This document shows, piece by piece, positions 23,788 to 26,062 of a DNA stretch of 26,062 bases. Source of the stretch: an uncultured Collinsella sp. (GTDB lineage: Bacteria > Actinomycetota > Coriobacteriia > Coriobacteriales > Coriobacteriaceae). How positions within the stretch are numbered: the stretch's first letter is position 1; each line of letters begins with the position of its first letter. The position numbers and the translations under genes were made by a program. Below the pieces are notes generated by a model, which saw only the letters and a program-made list of their open reading frames with translations, was not told the origin of the DNA and did not search any database. The stretch covers positions 1-26,062 of the forward strand of contig CALDBJ010000136.1 of assembly GCA_937937835.1 (NCBI GenBank). Reading direction: 5' to 3'.

Positions 23788-25791
23788 ATGGCTAAGTTTG
23801 ACATCATCGCCGCGACCGGTTGCCCGACCGGCATTGCGCACACCTTCATGGCGAAGGAGGCGCTGGAGAAGGCTGCTGCCGAGCGAGGTCTGACCATTAA
23901 GGTCGAGACTCATGGCCAGGTCGGCGTCGAGAACGAGCTCACCAAGAGCGAGATCGCCGGTGCCAAGGCCGTCGTTGTCGCAGCCGATAAGGATGTCCAG
24001 GCTGAGCGTTTCGCCGGTAAGCCCATGGTTTCCGTTGGTGTTTCCAAGGCCCTGTCTGTCGAGGCTGCTGGTAAGTTGATCGACCGCGCGCTCGCCGCCA
24101 AGGGCGACGACACGGTTGCCGCTGCCGCCGATGTCGAGGACGAGGTCGAGGAGAAGGAGTCCATCGGTCACGTCATCTACAAGCACCTCATGAACGGCGT
24201 CAGCCACATGCTGGTCTTCGTCGTTGCCGGTGGTGTTCTGACCGCCATTTCGTTCCTGTGGGGCATCACGTCCTTTGATTCGACGGCTGCCGACTACAAC
24301 AGCTTTGCCGCGATGCTCAAGATTATCGGCGGTATCGCCATGAACCTCATGGTTCCGGTGCTCTCCGCTTACATCGCCGAGTCCATCGGCAAGCGCCCGG
24401 CGCTCGTCCCCGGTTTCGTCGCCGGTATGATTGCCATCCAGGGCTTGCCTGTTAACGCCGATACCGGCATGATCGACGCCGGTGGCGCAGGTGTGGGCTT
24501 TGGCTTCCTAGGCGGCATCGTCGGCGGCTTCCTCGCTGGCTATGTCATCCTGCTGCTCGAGAAGGTTTTCTCTAAAATTCCTGCGAGCCTTAATGGCCTA
24601 AAGGCAATCTTCCTGTATCCGCTGTGCTCTACCGCCATCGTCGGTCTGGTCATGCTCGGTATTTCCGGCCCCATGGCTGCCATTAACCAGGGCATGATGG
24701 ATTTCCTGCAGAGCCTCGGTAACTCCGGTCCGGTGATCCTTGGCCTGGCCATCGGCTGCATGTGCGCCTTTGATATGGGCGGCCCGGTCAACAAGGCTGC
24801 TTACGCTACTGGCACCTTCCTGCTCGGTACCGCTCTCGAAGCTGGCGTCGGCACCGAGACCTACAACTTCGGCACCAACTTCATGGCTGCCGTCTCCGCC
24901 GCTTGCATCGTTCCGCCGCTGATCACCACCTTCGCCGTCGTTGTCGGTAAGAAGTACTTCAGCCAGGAGGATCATGACGCCGGTATCGTCAACCTCATCC
25001 TTGGTTGCACCCACATCACCGAGGGCGCCATTCCGTTCATGACCAAGAACATCTGGCCCGTCATGCCCATCATGATGCTCGGTTCTTCCATCGCTTCCAT
25101 CTTGACCATCTTCTTCAACGTTCACGATCCGGCGCCTCACGGCGGCTTCCTGGTCCTGCCTGTTGTCGAGAACGGTCCGCTGTGGGTCCTCGCGATCCTC
25201 ATCGGCGCTGTGGTCGGTGGCATCCTGTTCGTGGCCTTCAAGAAGTACGACTTCGAGAAGAATCAGAAGGCCGCTCCTGTAGCCAAGCCCGTTGAGGCCC
25301 CCAAGGCCGCTGCCGTCGAGGCCCCCAAGGCCGAGGCTGCCGACTTCGTGAAGGTCGAGAATGTCTTTGTCGCCGAGGACTTCGCTTCTCGTGACGAGGC
25401 TCTGAGCTTCGTTTCCAACCAGGCCGTCAAGGCAGGTATCGCCAGCGACGCCGACGCCGTGATGAACGCCTTCCTGGCTCGCGAGGCCGAGGGCACCACG
25501 GGCATGATGGAGGGCTTCGCCATCCCGCATGCCAAGTCCGACGCCATTACCGAGGCTGCCGTCATCGTCGTTAAGGACGAGTCCGGCGTGACCGGTTGGG
25601 ACACCATGGACGGCGCTCCCGTTAACGTGGCTATCGCCCTGCTCATCCCGGGTGCCCAGGCTGGCACCACGCACCTCAAGATCCTGTCCAAGGTCGCCGA
25701 GGCGCTCATGGACGAGGACTTCCGTGCCACCGTCAAGGGTTCCACCGACGCCGCCGAGATCGCCAAGACGATCAACGCCCGCCTGGTCTAA
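23788..25791 (+). CDS. Fructose-family PTS transporter, fused IIB-IIC-IIA
   Basis: This is 667 residues from the ATG at 23788, with AAGGAGG at 23776-23782; the longer frame upstream is rejected. IIB (about 1-105) begins FDIIAATGCPTGIAHTFMA with phosphocysteine Cys12. An acidic linker (about 110-130) leads to IIC (about 135-490), with eight or more membrane segments and family stretches such as HLMNGVSHMLVFVVAGG and FDMGGPVNKAAYATG. A Pro/Ala/Lys linker precedes IIA (about 525-665) with the phosphohistidine in GFAIPHAK (His581). It imports and phosphorylates a sugar of the fructose/mannitol family at the membrane using HPr. No fruK-like kinase is adjacent, so the sugar is not certain. Confidence 0.93.
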   Translation: MAKFDIIAATGCPTGIAHTFMAKEALEKAAAERGLTIKVETHGQVGVENELTKSEIAGAKAVVVAADKDVQAERFAGKPMVSVGVSKALSVEAAGKLIDRALAAKGDDTVAAAADVEDEVEEKESIGHVIYKHLMNGVSHMLVFVVAGGVLTAISFLWGITSFDSTAADYNSFAAMLKIIGGIAMNLMVPVLSAYIAESIGKRPALVPGFVAGMIAIQGLPVNADTGMIDAGGAGVGFGFLGGIVGGFLAGYVILLLEKVFSKIPASLNGLKAIFLYPLCSTAIVGLVMLGISGPMAAINQGMMDFLQSLGNSGPVILGLAIGCMCAFDMGGPVNKAAYATGTFLLGTALEAGVGTETYNFGTNFMAAVSAACIVPPLITTFAVVVGKKYFSQEDHDAGIVNLILGCTHITEGAIPFMTKNIWPVMPIMMLGSSIASILTIFFNVHDPAPHGGFLVLPVVENGPLWVLAILIGAVVGGILFVAFKKYDFEKNQKAAPVAKPVEAPKAAAVEAPKAEAADFVKVENVFVAEDFASRDEALSFVSNQAVKAGIASDADAVMNAFLAREAEGTTGMMEGFAIPHAKSDAITEAAVIVVKDESGVTGWDTMDGAPVNVAIALLIPGAQAGTTHLKILSKVAEALMDEDFRATVKGSTDAAEIAKTINARLV

Positions 25792-25827
25792 TCCCGCAAC
25801 ACGCGAATACCATTGCCCCCTGTATAT

Positions 25828-25862
25828 AAGGCGGAGTCCCTCTCCAGGGCCTCCGCCTTTTT
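25828..25862 (+). terminator. Rho-independent terminator after the PTS gene
   Basis: Arms 25828-25841 and 25846-25859 pair over 13 positions with one mismatch (25837/25850). TTTTT runs to 25862. Confidence 0.88.
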
Positions 25863-25874
25863 CTACCCCTCCCA

Positions 25875-25944
25875 TAAGTTGCGGTGAAATAGGGACTGTT
25901 TAAACGATTCAACCCCAATTCAGTCCCTATTTCACCGCAACTTA
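25875..25944. repeat. Perfect 24-bp inverted repeat with 22-base spacer
   Basis: Arms 25875-25898 and 25921-25944 are exactly complementary. The spacer begins within the palindrome GTTTAAAC (25898-25905). There is no T-run at either end, so it is not an ordinary terminator. It lies 12 bases after the PTS terminator and before the window's right edge. Confidence 0.85.
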
Positions 25945-25967
25945 CAAAAGGGCATAGAGGGGGCTGC

Positions 25968-26062
25968 CTATCGAGTCTTTGTCGCGAACAGATCATCAGC
26001 CAGAATTCCGTTCGCACGATATTGCTCTGGACCGACCGAGTTTCCGCAGCTTACTCGCCGGG
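25968..26062 (-). CDS. Possible C-terminal end of a minus-strand gene (partial)
   Basis: On the minus strand a frame is open from the window edge to a TAG at 25968-25970. It gives about 30 residues ending ILADDLFATKTR. The peptide looks protein-like but matches no family I recognise, and a frame of this length can arise by chance. The rest of 25945-26062 shows nothing else. Confidence 0.25.
   Translation of the reverse strand, partial: RRVSCGNSVGPEQYRANGILADDLFATKTR

Noticed and set aside
23552..23893. 113-codon + strand frame across the rpiR/PTS intergenic region
   Set aside because: It covers both promoters and the ribosome site and overlaps the true start of the PTS gene in another frame.
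25772..26017. 81-codon minus-strand frame through the terminator and the 24-bp inverted repeat
   Set aside because: It reads through both hairpins, and its composition is not protein-like.

Overview
The window looks like a chromosomal core segment of a high-GC actinobacterium of the Coriobacteriia, most likely Collinsella or a close relative. This is inferred from base composition, the mixed Actinobacteria/Firmicutes gene order and the style of the intergenic hairpins. No sequence search was run. No tRNA, rRNA, CRISPR array, insertion sequence or phage gene was seen. Nearly all genes lie on the + strand; the clear exception is an RpiR-type regulator, and a doubtful fragment at the right edge would be another.

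Layout. (1) 1-4425: 3' end of lspA, an RluD-type pseudouridine synthase, a membrane GT2 glycosyltransferase closed by a strong terminator, a minimal A24 prepilin peptidase and a dGTPase-like HD hydrolase. (2) 4480-5835: rarA. (3) 5936-9089: a tightly packed unit of a DUF948-like membrane protein, a degenerate RsbW-like anti-sigma protein, a SigB/SigF-type sigma factor and an AI-2E family membrane protein, ending at a terminator. (4) 9242-15918: alaS, ruvX, mltG, a YqeG-type HAD phosphatase, aroK and an AroB homologue whose catalytic residues appear lost. (5) 16051-17181: an M24 Xaa-Pro peptidase with a strongly structured leader, then a terminator. (6) 17342-22436: efp, an Asp23 family gene, nusB, xseB, tlyA, nadK and recN, mostly touching or overlapping and probably one transcript. 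(7) 22437-22657: a bidirectional terminator nested in a 30-bp inverted repeat. (8) 22658-25791: a divergent rpiR-type regulator and fructose-family PTS IIBCA gene, with operator-like repeats between them. (9) 25792-26062: a terminator, a perfect 24-bp inverted repeat and a doubtful partial reading frame.

How the genes work together. Blocks 4-6 follow the actinobacterial order alaS-ruvX-mltG-aro genes-pepQ-efp-nusB and tlyA-nadK-recN. The aro section is eroded: aroE, aroC and aroQ are absent, aroK looks intact, and the AroB-like protein has lost its metal ligands, NAD loop and active-site lysine by eye alignment. That full-length probable pseudoenzyme is the most unusual object here. Second is the anti-sigma homologue without a recognisable ATP pocket, encoded directly before its likely sigma partner. 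The rest is translation, RNA maturation, DNA repair, cell-wall synthesis and sugar uptake.
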